64,000 nucleotides of DNA. Source: Salinisphaera sp. G21_0. GTDB lineage: Bacteria > Pseudomonadota > Gammaproteobacteria > Pseudomonadales > Endozoicomonadaceae. The stretch is taken from positions 1-64,000 of the forward strand of contig NZ_JAGHQW010000003.1 of assembly GCF_017744115.1 (NCBI RefSeq). Reading direction: 5' to 3'. The translations under genes and the position numbers were made by a program. This document shows positions 9,285-16,903 of the stretch, piece by piece (within the stretch, counting starts at the first letter, position 1; each line of letters opens with the position of its first letter). The notes under the pieces are model-generated. The model made no database searches, was not told the origin of the DNA, and saw only the letters and a program-made list of their open reading frames with translations.

Positions 9285-10049
9285 TTACAGCTGGGTTTTC
9301 AGCGTCTGAATCTGTTGATCCAGCCGTTTAATCTGCATATTCAGTTCAACCTTGTGGTTAAACCGGGTTTCCTGTTTCAGCTCAGCTCGCAATAGCGACA
9401 CCTGTTGCTGATGGCTGCGTAACTGGTCCAGTCGGGCTTGCCGTTCGTTTTCTGTGTCTTTGGTCAGTGTGTAGTGACCGGTCAAATCGGCGCAGTTCAG
9501 TGCCACCACCCGGCGCACCAGATCCTGATAGCACTGGTAGAAATTGATAAAGCTGCATCGCGGTAGCGCAAAATCCGCAAGAAACGCCTGCTGGTTAAGG
9601 GTGAGCTGCGATAAATTCAGCCAGCCGGTATCGAAACTGCGCTCAAGCGTGAGTTTGCTGCTGTCGGCCAGATTGATCCGTTTGTGGGCAAGGGAGATGG
9701 CGATCTGACTTTCCCGGACAAATACAAGAATGGTGGGGTAGGGAATCGCTTTCTGGATCAGCTCTGCCAGTTTGGTCGGTTGTTTATCGGTGTTGATTAG
9801 CTTTTTCAGGGTGATTTGCAGCAGCGCTATTTCCAGATATTCCCGTTGTGGGTCTTCGTATCTGGAAATATTGATGGTCTCCGGGCTCAGGCTGTAACGA
9901 AGCGCCAGCGTATCGATCTGCTCATTGATCCGTTTTTGGTCGCTCTTGCTGAAGGCGACGTTACTAAACAGCTGTTTTTTGTAGATGCGCTGTTGCAGTT
10001 GGCAGCTATCGGGTATGGCCAGTTGCTGGTAAAAGTCGTTCAGGGTCAT
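9285..10049 (-). CDS. DUF4391 domain protein of the defence operon
   Basis: A 254-residue soluble protein matching my memory of the DUF4391 family: an N-terminal LYS-rich start (IYKKQLFSN), a central YPTILVFVRESQIAISLAHK beta-sheet core, then a C-terminal helix with a predicted coiled coil (QLRSHQQQVSLLRAELKQET onward). The family is often found beside a helicase and a type III-like methyltransferase, but its activity is not known to me. Its start overlaps the stop of the helicase gene by 4 bases (ATGA), so the two are translationally coupled, and mod follows after 26 bases. It is therefore an integral part of the system, perhaps an adaptor. No catalytic motif is evident. Confidence 0.75.
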   Translation of the reverse strand: MTLNDFYQQLAIPDSCQLQQRIYKKQLFSNVAFSKSDQKRINEQIDTLALRYSLSPETINISRYEDPQREYLEIALLQITLKKLINTDKQPTKLAELIQKAIPYPTILVFVRESQIAISLAHKRINLADSSKLTLERSFDTGWLNLSQLTLNQQAFLADFALPRCSFINFYQCYQDLVRRVVALNCADLTGHYTLTKDTENERQARLDQLRSHQQQVSLLRAELKQETRFNHKVELNMQIKRLDQQIQTLKTQL

Positions 10050-13000
10050 GAGGCTGCAGCCTGAGCCGGTTCCCGTATGATCAGAAAACTGATCACTTCA
10101 AAATCAATCATGCCCTGGAAGCGCCCCTGATTCAGTCGTGTACCGCCACGGCTGAACAGGCTGTCGATGCCTTTTTCCTGATGGGTGCCAATAATGCTGC
10201 TAATCGCCGTTTCCAGCAGTTGCCGATAATGCTCCATGTCTTTGCCATGTCGGGTTATGGCGTTGAATGACTCAATGGCTTCCTGGTTGAGCAGGTGATG
10301 TCCGAGCCCCTGTTTTTTCAGGATATCCAGCATCTTTTTGGTTTGGCTGAATGGGTACTTCACCTCATTGTCGTCGGTGACATAGACCAGATAGTGCGGA
10401 GCCAGCGCATAGCCGTCGGATGACGATGGTTCTTGAGCGGTGAGTTGCTTTAAGCAGAAGAGCACACCTGGCTCAATGGAGTGATCACCGGTCTGGCGAA
10501 TAAACGCAGGATCAATGGTACTGGCGGCAAATAACCCGGTGTAAGCGGATTCCAGATCGCCCAGATGCTCTTTCATAAAGCCGGACAGATCCATTCGGAA
10601 GTCATTCAGGGTCAGGTCAGTAATGGAGACGCTGCCGGAGATGTCTTCCAGATCCACCACGTTGTCTTGTAATTCCTGCAACTGTTTACGGCGGTACTCC
10701 AGATCGTTCATCTGTTTACCGCTGTCCTGCTCAATGACGTTTTCTTCACCGGTGGCGGATATATCCAGCAGCACCATACGACCACTGACCCGGGCTTCCA
10801 GGTTGATGTATTCGTCCAGCTCCATATTGGGCCAGAAGTTGACCAGCTGAATCGTGCTGTTTTTTGAGCCCAGACGGTCTACCCGGCCAAATCGCTGAAT
10901 AATACGTACCGGGTTCCAGTGAATGTCGTAGTTGATCAGGAAGTCGCAATCTTGCAGGTTCTGACCTTCGGAGATGCAGTCGGTGGCGATCAGAATATCA
11001 ATCTCATCTCCAGGGCTATCATTCACTTTGCTTCGCTCTTTGGAGACGGGCGAGAAGGCCGTTAACAGGTTGTTCAGGTCACTGCTGACCCCAGCGAGCG
11101 TACTTTTGTTGCTGCCTGCACCGGTGACCAGTGCCGTATGCAGCCCAAGCTGCTGGCTGACCCACGGCGCAATGTGCTGGTAAAGGTATTGGGCGGTATC
11201 CGCAAAGGCGGTGAAGATAATCACCTTTTTATTGCCAGGGTTCAGAGGCTGCTGACATTTACGCTCAATGATGGCTTGCAGGCGATGCAACTTGGCATCC
11301 CGCTTTGCATCGATGGCCTGAGCTTCCGTTAGTAGTTGTTGCAGACGGGTGCGATCTTCTTCCAGGTCCTGGCGCCAGTGGATGTGATCGATATCCTTGA
11401 TCAGGATTTTGACCTTTTTACCAATGAGGTAAGCGTCAAACTCCGGGGAGTCTACCTCAATATCGTTAATGCTGAGCTCTTCAACCTCATCGCTGGCATG
11501 GTTGTCCAGTTTGCTCAGCAGCAGGTCGACGGCCCCGAGCAGTTTTTTCAGGGACAGTGCGAAGGAGTGGATCGAGCTTTCCATTCGTTTCAGCAGGTTT
11601 ACCCGCATCAGGTGAATCAGGCTCTGCTCACGATCCACCATTTTGAACACTGAGCCTTCGCTGACCTGAACATCGTATTTGCGGTTATATTCTGCCCGTT
11701 TTTCCATCCGTACGTACTTCAGTGGCGCGTAAGCACTGAGGTTTAAGCGCCGAATGATGCGGTTGATCTCTTTAAGTGGTGGAAAATGGCTGTTTGAATC
11801 GATGTCTTCCTTGATATTGAGTGGCTTCAGGCGTTCCGGGAAGGCACCGATTTCTGCGATGTCATAGTACTTTTCAATATGCTTGCGGGAGCGGGCAATG
11901 GTGAGCAGGTCGAGCAGCTTGAAGTAGTCAAAATTCATGCCTTCCAAAAGCGATTCGGTGCTGCGCTGCGCTTCGTCCAGCTTTAGCCATTGATTAAACT
12001 GGGTCTGGGCTTTTTTCAGGGTGATTTCTATGCTGCTGATGCCTTGCGCTTCAAAGGCGGTGTCTTGCCCTTCGGTGATGAAGGCGACCTGGTTTTTCAA
12101 GTCGTTCATCCGGTTATTGACCGGTGTTGCCGAGAGCATTAGTACTTTGGTTTTTACCCCGGAACGGATGATGTCATCCATCAGCCGGGAGTAGCGGGTA
12201 TGACCCTCTTTAGCGGAGCTGCTGTTACGGAAGTTATGGGATTCATCAACCACGATCAGGTCATAGTTGCCCCAGTTGATGGTTTCCAGATTGATCTCAC
12301 CGGATTTGCCGATGGTGCGGGTCAGGTCAGTGTGGTTAAGTACATCGTAGTTGAACCGGTCTGCCGCCAATAAATTGCGCTTGTCGTTCACTGTGTAAAC
12401 GGTCCAGTTTTCCCGCAGCTTTTTGGGAGCAAGAACCAGTACCCGGTCGTTACGCAGTTCGTAGTATTTGATAACTGCCAGGGCAGAGAAGGTTTTACCC
12501 AGGCCCACACTGTCGGCAATGATGCAGCCGTTGTAGCGTTCCAGTTTGTCGATGGCACCAAGCACACCGTCTTTCTGGAATTTGTAGAGCTTGTTCCAGA
12601 CCAGGGTATCTTTAAAACCCGTTTTGCTTTTGATGATGCTGTCTTCGTCAATCTCTTCCAGGAAATCTTTGAACAGATGATAAAGGGTCAGAAAGTAGAT
12701 GAACTGGGGCGATTGATCTTGAGTCAGCTGGTTGAGCTGATCCAGCAGTAGCTGTTTGGCATCGCTGGCTGATGGGCTGTCCCAGATAGCATTAAACCAC
12801 TCCAGCATCCCTTGAGTGGCCGTGCTATCAGTGAGGCACATATTCATATCAAAATGATCAGACTCACTATAACCAAGCCCTGTGCTGGTAAAGTTTGAGC
12901 TACCCTGGATGGCGGTATCACTGTTATCTGCCTGACTGATATGGAAGATATTCTGATTGGCCATGCAGGTGGAGCGTACTTCTACTTTGCGCTCAATCCA

Positions 13001-13285
13001 TCGGGCACATTCCTTAGCGATTTGCATCTGGTTGAGCTGATTTCTGAGCCGGTGTTCAAAGCGGTCACCGGTTAACTCAGCAAAAGGAGTGTTGTGCATT
13101 GCCTCTGCTTGCAGTGATTTAGATAGCAACAGGCGTGTTTCTTCTACAGAAGATAATTCTTTCTTCAGCGAGTCAAAACCATAGATGGAGAACAGGCCAG
13201 AGAGTACAGACAGCTTTGTTCCTTTGGTCAGGTGTCGGCGTAGTTCTTCGCCCACCTTGCCATTCTGTTTGTTGTCCAGAAGCAC
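10046..13285 (-). CDS. SNF2-family helicase with PLD-like N-terminal domain
   Basis: First gene of the defence operon, 1079 residues. Residues 1-150 resemble a phospholipase-D-like nuclease domain, but the HKD signature reads HISQADNSDTAIQGSSN (115-131): the expected Lys two after His is Ser, so nuclease activity is doubtful. The SNF2/SF2 engine follows: ADSVGLGKT (257-265), DESH (347-350), MLSATPVNNRMNDL, ILIATDCISEGQNLQDCDFL and QRFGRVDRLG (about 798). A C-terminal region of about 250 residues is unassigned. It may translocate on or remodel DNA for the Mod-Res enzyme, or act as a separate anti-phage motor; this is inference. A long gap of 428 bases separates it from cydX, so the operon promoter should lie there. 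Confidence 0.88.
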   Translation of the reverse strand: MLLDNKQNGKVGEELRRHLTKGTKLSVLSGLFSIYGFDSLKKELSSVEETRLLLSKSLQAEAMHNTPFAELTGDRFEHRLRNQLNQMQIAKECARWIERKVEVRSTCMANQNIFHISQADNSDTAIQGSSNFTSTGLGYSESDHFDMNMCLTDSTATQGMLEWFNAIWDSPSASDAKQLLLDQLNQLTQDQSPQFIYFLTLYHLFKDFLEEIDEDSIIKSKTGFKDTLVWNKLYKFQKDGVLGAIDKLERYNGCIIADSVGLGKTFSALAVIKYYELRNDRVLVLAPKKLRENWTVYTVNDKRNLLAADRFNYDVLNHTDLTRTIGKSGEINLETINWGNYDLIVVDESHNFRNSSSAKEGHTRYSRLMDDIIRSGVKTKVLMLSATPVNNRMNDLKNQVAFITEGQDTAFEAQGISSIEITLKKAQTQFNQWLKLDEAQRSTESLLEGMNFDYFKLLDLLTIARSRKHIEKYYDIAEIGAFPERLKPLNIKEDIDSNSHFPPLKEINRIIRRLNLSAYAPLKYVRMEKRAEYNRKYDVQVSEGSVFKMVDREQSLIHLMRVNLLKRMESSIHSFALSLKKLLGAVDLLLSKLDNHASDEVEELSINDIEVDSPEFDAYLIGKKVKILIKDIDHIHWRQDLEEDRTRLQQLLTEAQAIDAKRDAKLHRLQAIIERKCQQPLNPGNKKVIIFTAFADTAQYLYQHIAPWVSQQLGLHTALVTGAGSNKSTLAGVSSDLNNLLTAFSPVSKERSKVNDSPGDEIDILIATDCISEGQNLQDCDFLINYDIHWNPVRIIQRFGRVDRLGSKNSTIQLVNFWPNMELDEYINLEARVSGRMVLLDISATGEENVIEQDSGKQMNDLEYRRKQLQELQDNVVDLEDISGSVSITDLTLNDFRMDLSGFMKEHLGDLESAYTGLFAASTIDPAFIRQTGDHSIEPGVLFCLKQLTAQEPSSSDGYALAPHYLVYVTDDNEVKYPFSQTKKMLDILKKQGLGHHLLNQEAIESFNAITRHGKDMEHYRQLLETAISSIIGTHQEKGIDSLFSRGGTRLNQGRFQGMIDFEVISFLIIREPAQAAAS

Positions 13286-13713
13286 GGCTACAGTTCCATT
13301 TTGTTTTAACTGGGTACGCTACCGCCCGTGGTTTTTACCATTGTCTTTTATTGACGCCGGGGAGCATGGGACCAGATAGCTCAGAGGTAAATTTTGGGAA
13401 GATAGTGATTGTACGCATGTAAGGTGTTGGGCGGTAGTCGGGTATTGCGAAGTGGTAACAAGAAAAAATTTTGCAAAAACGGTTTGCATGCGACAAAACT
13501 GGCCGTGAAGAACGGCAGGTCTTGAGAGTGCTTTTTATGGAGTGGTTGAAAAGGTCAACAACAGGTTATGGGAAAACCAAGCTGTACCAAAAAGATACAA
13601 AAACGGTACCATTTTACCAGTACGAATTTCACCGCAAAATGCGCTGATGGTACGCTTTGGTACCGTTTTTGAGGCTCAGGTTACAATCAAATTGCAACCT
13701 GAAAAATTTTCGA
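13286..13713. other. Intergenic region between defence operon and cydX
   Basis: No convincing gene. It should hold the promoter of the helicase-DUF4391-mod-res operon (reading left) and the end of the cydABX transcript. The main structure is the inverted repeat at 13598-13671. Several further copies of GTACC/GGTAC lie around it. A 62-codon plus-strand frame at 13542-13730 overlaps the cydX end and has no ribosome binding site or recognisable sequence. Confidence 0.7.
13598..13671. repeat. Perfect 13-bp inverted repeat with 48-base loop
   Basis: CAAAAACGGTACC (13598-13610) is the exact reverse complement of GGTACCGTTTTTG (13659-13671). Inside the loop, further TACCA/TGGTA pairs allow nested pairing. 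Read on the minus strand it lies 43 bases after the cydX stop and ends in a T-rich run, so it could be the cydABX terminator despite the long loop. Alternatively the GGTACC centre could be an operator for the defence operon. Confidence 0.7.
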
Positions 13714-13833
13714 TCAGTCTAACTCATTGATTTCATTATCAAAATTGTCCGAATGAAATTCATACCACATCACATTAATAATTCCAAACGCACAAGCCAG
13801 CAGTACACCCAGGATCCATGCAAAATACCACAT
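13714..13833 (-). CDS. cydX: CydX, small subunit of cytochrome bd oxidase (39 aa)
   Basis: The minus strand encodes a 39-residue protein beginning MWYFAWILGVLLACAFGIIN, very close to the signature of E. coli CydX (MWYFAWILG). It is one transmembrane helix with a short acidic tail. CydX binds CydA-CydB and stabilises the haems of the bd quinol oxidase in the inner membrane. A good ribosome binding site (gggag in agagagggagctgaaca) precedes the ATG, and the gene starts 15 bases after the cydB stop, the standard cydA-cydB-cydX order. Such a short gene is easily missed by gene callers. I am confident because of the near-identical N-terminus and the context. Confidence 0.95.
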   Translation of the reverse strand: MWYFAWILGVLLACAFGIINVMWYEFHSDNFDNEINELD

Positions 13834-13848
13834 TGTTCAGCTCCCTCT

Positions 13849-14988
13849 CTAGTAAAGTGAATGACTTTCTTTTTCAATGCGTTCGGCGGTCATGCGACCC
13901 CAGAGTTTGTAGAAACACCAAATGGTGTAGCCAAGGATGATGGGAACAAACACAACGGCAACGCCGGTCATGATGGCCAGGGTCATAAAGCTGGAGGTTG
14001 CGTCCCAGAGGGTCAGGCTGAAGGATGGGTCGGTACTTGAGGTCAGTACAAACGGGAACAGACTGAAACCCGCAGTCATGATAATACCGGCCTGTGCCAG
14101 GGATGAGCAGGTGAAGTTAAGCCCATCCTGTTTGGTGCCGGAGAAGATCATGACGCCAAGGGGTCCCAGGAAGCCAAGTACCGGGGCAATGATCATGATG
14201 GGGTATTGGCTGTAGTTATTCAGCCAGGCTCCTTGAGCAAGCGTGACGGTTTTTTCCAGCGGGTTGGATGGCGCATTGGTATCCAGAATGCTGGTGACCT
14301 GGTAACCGTTGATATGGGCAACCCAGAAACCGGCTGCGGCAAATGCCACCATGGTCAGCAGGGCAGAGTAGCGGGCGACCATTGCTGCACGGTGACGGAT
14401 GGGTTCACCAGAACGCATTTTCTGCCAGACAGCGCCCTGCATGGTCAACATGGCTGCACTGACCACACCGCACAACAGTGAGAATGGGTTGAGCAGATCA
14501 AAGAATGAGCCAGAGAAGCTGGAACGCATAAAGTCGTCCAGGGTAAAGCCAAAGCCGACAAAGATGTTGCCAAAGGCAACGCCAAACACCAGGGATGGGA
14601 CAATACCGCTGACAAACAGTCCCCAGTCCCAGGCGTTGCGCCAGCGTGGGTCAGGCAGTTTTGAGCGGTAGTCAAAAGCCATGGGGCGAATCAACAGGGC
14701 AAATAGCACCAGAACCATTGCCCAGTAAAAGCCGGAGAAGGCCGTCGCATAGACGGTAGGCCAGGCGGCAAACAGGGCACCACCGGCCGTGATCAGCCAA
14801 ACCTGGTTACCATCCCAGTGGGGCGCAACCGCGTTGATCATAATTCGACGCTCAGTGTCGTTTTTACTCATAAATGGCAGAAGGTTGGCAGTGCCGAGAT
14901 CGTAGCCATCCATAATGGCAAAACCGATAAACAGGACGCCGATCAGAACCCACCAGATAAATCGGAGAATTTCATAATCCATCGTCAT
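13849..14988 (-). CDS. cydB: Cytochrome bd ubiquinol oxidase subunit II
   Basis: A 379-residue integral membrane protein matching E. coli CydB in length. It starts MDYEILRFIWWVLIGVLFIG after two extra residues, and has the family's FAIMDGYDLGTANLLPF, AVAPHWDGNQVWLI and FSGFYWAMVLVLFALLIRP blocks and about eight to nine membrane helices. It is the structural partner of CydA in the quinol oxidase that reduces O2 to water with high affinity. It lies 6 bases after cydA and 15 bases before cydX, a single operon. It looks complete. Confidence 0.98.
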   Translation of the reverse strand: MTMDYEILRFIWWVLIGVLFIGFAIMDGYDLGTANLLPFMSKNDTERRIMINAVAPHWDGNQVWLITAGGALFAAWPTVYATAFSGFYWAMVLVLFALLIRPMAFDYRSKLPDPRWRNAWDWGLFVSGIVPSLVFGVAFGNIFVGFGFTLDDFMRSSFSGSFFDLLNPFSLLCGVVSAAMLTMQGAVWQKMRSGEPIRHRAAMVARYSALLTMVAFAAAGFWVAHINGYQVTSILDTNAPSNPLEKTVTLAQGAWLNNYSQYPIMIIAPVLGFLGPLGVMIFSGTKQDGLNFTCSSLAQAGIIMTAGFSLFPFVLTSSTDPSFSLTLWDATSSFMTLAIMTGVAVVFVPIILGYTIWCFYKLWGRMTAERIEKESHSLY

Positions 14989-14994
14989 CGCTCC

Positions 14995-16596
14995 TTATGC
15001 TTTTCCGTGGAGGGGACTGTCAGAAACCACAGCATCGGTTAACGCCTGTTGTTGTTCGAAGTGGTAACGTCCGGTGTGCAGGCTGCTTGGGCCCAGTCTG
15101 GCATACTTCACCAGCAGCCAGACTTCAATGACGGCAAAGATACCGTAGAACAGCGTAAAGCCTGCGATGCTCAGGTAAAGATCGGTGACCGTCCGGGTGG
15201 ATGCCGATAGATAGGTGGGCAGGATACCGGAGATCGACCATGGCTGACGGCCGAATTCCGCCACAAACCAGCCCATTTCACTGGCAATCCAGGGAAGGGG
15301 CAGCGACCAGAGGCAGAGTTTCAGGAAGAAGCGACTTTTGTATTCATTACGGCGGGCGGTTTTCACAAATGCCGTCACCAGAAGCAGCAGCATCAGGACG
15401 CCACAGCCAACCATGATGCGGAAGGCAAAGAACAGTGGCCATACGGTTGGAATAGCATCTTCAGCCGCTTGGCGGATCATGACATCGGTGGCCGCAGGAA
15501 TGTTGTCGGTGTAGCGGGTCAGCAACAGACCGTAGCCGAGGTCATCCACCACTTCCAGGAAGGCTGCCCGGTTTTGTGGTGTATCCTGGCCACTTTTCAG
15601 TTTTTGCAGCAGTTCATAGGCCTCCATACCGCTCTGAATACGGACCATCTTGTTTTCAATCAGGTCTTTGATGCCCGTGACTTCTTCATCCAGTGAGCGG
15701 GTGGCAATTATGCCCATCAGGTAAGGGATTCTGATGGCGTAATCGGTTTGCATGGTTTCCTGGTCAGGAATCCCGATCACGGTGAAGCTGGCCGGTGCCG
15801 GGTGGGTGTCCCATTCCGCTTCAATGGCGGCCAGTTTTACTTCCTGAACATCGCCCAGCTCATAGCCGGATTCGTCACCCAGAAGGATAACGGACAGAAT
15901 TGCCGCCAGACCAAATCCTGAAGCCACAGCGAAGGAGCGGCGGGCAAAGCCGATATCACGATGGTTCAGCAGGTAGTAGGCAGAAATGGACAGGACGAAA
16001 ATAGCACCTGTGGTATAACCAGCCGCTACCGTATGGATAAATTTAACCTGTGCCACCGGGTTGAATACCAGGTCGGCAAAGCTGGTCATCTCCATGCGCA
16101 TGGTTTCAAAGTTGAACTCGGCACCCACCGGGTTCTGCATCCAGGCGTTGGCAATCAGAATCCAGAGTGCCGACAGGTTGGTGCCAATGGCCATCAACCA
16201 GGTACAGGCCAGGTGCTGTACTTTACTCAGGCGATCCCAACCGAAGAAGAACATGCCTACGAAAGTAGATTCCAGGAAGAAAGCCATCAGGGCTTCAATG
16301 GCCAGTGGTGCGCCGAAAATATCGCCTACGTAGTGGGAATAGTAGGACCAGTTGGTACCAAACTGGAACTCCATGGTCAGACCGGTGGCGACACCCACGG
16401 CAAAGTTGATACCAAAGAGTTTGCCCCAGAATTTGGTCATATCCTTGTAGATCTGTTTACCCGTCATCACATAGACGGATTCCATAATGGCAAGGATAAA
16501 GGTCATGCCAATGGTCAGTGGCACAAATAAAAAGTGATAGAGCGCAGTAATGGCAAATTGAAAGCGCGAGAGATCTATGACTTCTTCCAGAATCAT
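14995..16596 (-). CDS. cydA: Cytochrome bd ubiquinol oxidase subunit I
   Basis: A 533-residue membrane protein carrying the haems b558, b595 and d. The N-terminal haem ligand is His21 in [13 protein letters not shown] (His19 in E. coli); the b558 ligands lie in [13 protein letters not shown] and FRIMVG; GRQPW is present near the C-terminal third. Length and the long periplasmic stretch after [15 protein letters not shown] indicate the long-Q-loop class, like E. coli. It oxidises ubiquinol and supports respiration at low oxygen. The start ATG has a strong ribosome binding site (ggaggag). It is the first gene of cydABX; the upstream 307-base gap should hold the promoter. Confidence 0.98.
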   Translation of the reverse strand: MILEEVIDLSRFQFAITALYHFLFVPLTIGMTFILAIMESVYVMTGKQIYKDMTKFWGKLFGINFAVGVATGLTMEFQFGTNWSYYSHYVGDIFGAPLAIEALMAFFLESTFVGMFFFGWDRLSKVQHLACTWLMAIGTNLSALWILIANAWMQNPVGAEFNFETMRMEMTSFADLVFNPVAQVKFIHTVAAGYTTGAIFVLSISAYYLLNHRDIGFARRSFAVASGFGLAAILSVILLGDESGYELGDVQEVKLAAIEAEWDTHPAPASFTVIGIPDQETMQTDYAIRIPYLMGIIATRSLDEEVTGIKDLIENKMVRIQSGMEAYELLQKLKSGQDTPQNRAAFLEVVDDLGYGLLLTRYTDNIPAATDVMIRQAAEDAIPTVWPLFFAFRIMVGCGVLMLLLLVTAFVKTARRNEYKSRFFLKLCLWSLPLPWIASEMGWFVAEFGRQPWSISGILPTYLSASTRTVTDLYLSIAGFTLFYGIFAVIEVWLLVKYARLGPSSLHTGRYHFEQQQALTDAVVSDSPLHGKA

Positions 16597-16903
16597 ACGA
16601 CTCCTCCATAGATAAAATTGGAGTAACGCCCAGCTACCTGCATCATAGAACGTAAATGTGGCTTCAGCCAGCGGCTCCCAACAAGATAGCAGGAACCGGA
16701 GGGCGTTCCGGATCCGGCGGCCTTGTATGAAAAGACACGGTCGGTGAAATCATTGAGCCTTTGATAGCGGGTCTGGGCAATAAGTAATCAACGAGAGATA
16801 GTATCTTATGTAAGAAAATAGGTATATTTCGGTATGCCGCATACTGTTTGACTTATTGCTCTGTTCAGGTTGCTACGGTCGGCTGGTCGCTTTGGATCAC
16901 CGC
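16597..16903. other. Upstream region of cydABX
   Basis: No gene. It lies between cydA (reading left) and the end of the next gene upstream, so it must carry the cyd promoter. A perfect 13-base palindrome GTATGC-C-GCATAC sits at 16832-16844, about 235 bases before the cydA start. On the minus strand a TTGATTACTTATTG stretch (near 16780-16795) resembles one good and one poor half of an FNR/Anr box, which is not enough to call a site. No clear terminator for the upstream gene is visible. Confidence 0.5.
16832..16844. promoter_or_regulatory. Palindrome upstream of cydA, possible operator
   Basis: GTATGC and GCATAC around a single central C form a perfect dyad. It is in the non-coding gap upstream of cydA and could be a regulator site for the oxidase operon. 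Nothing in the sequence identifies the regulator. Confidence 0.3.

Noticed and set aside
13542-13730. Plus-strand frame of 62 codons near cydX
   Set aside because: GTG start, no ribosome binding site, crosses the inverted repeat and overlaps the cydX end.
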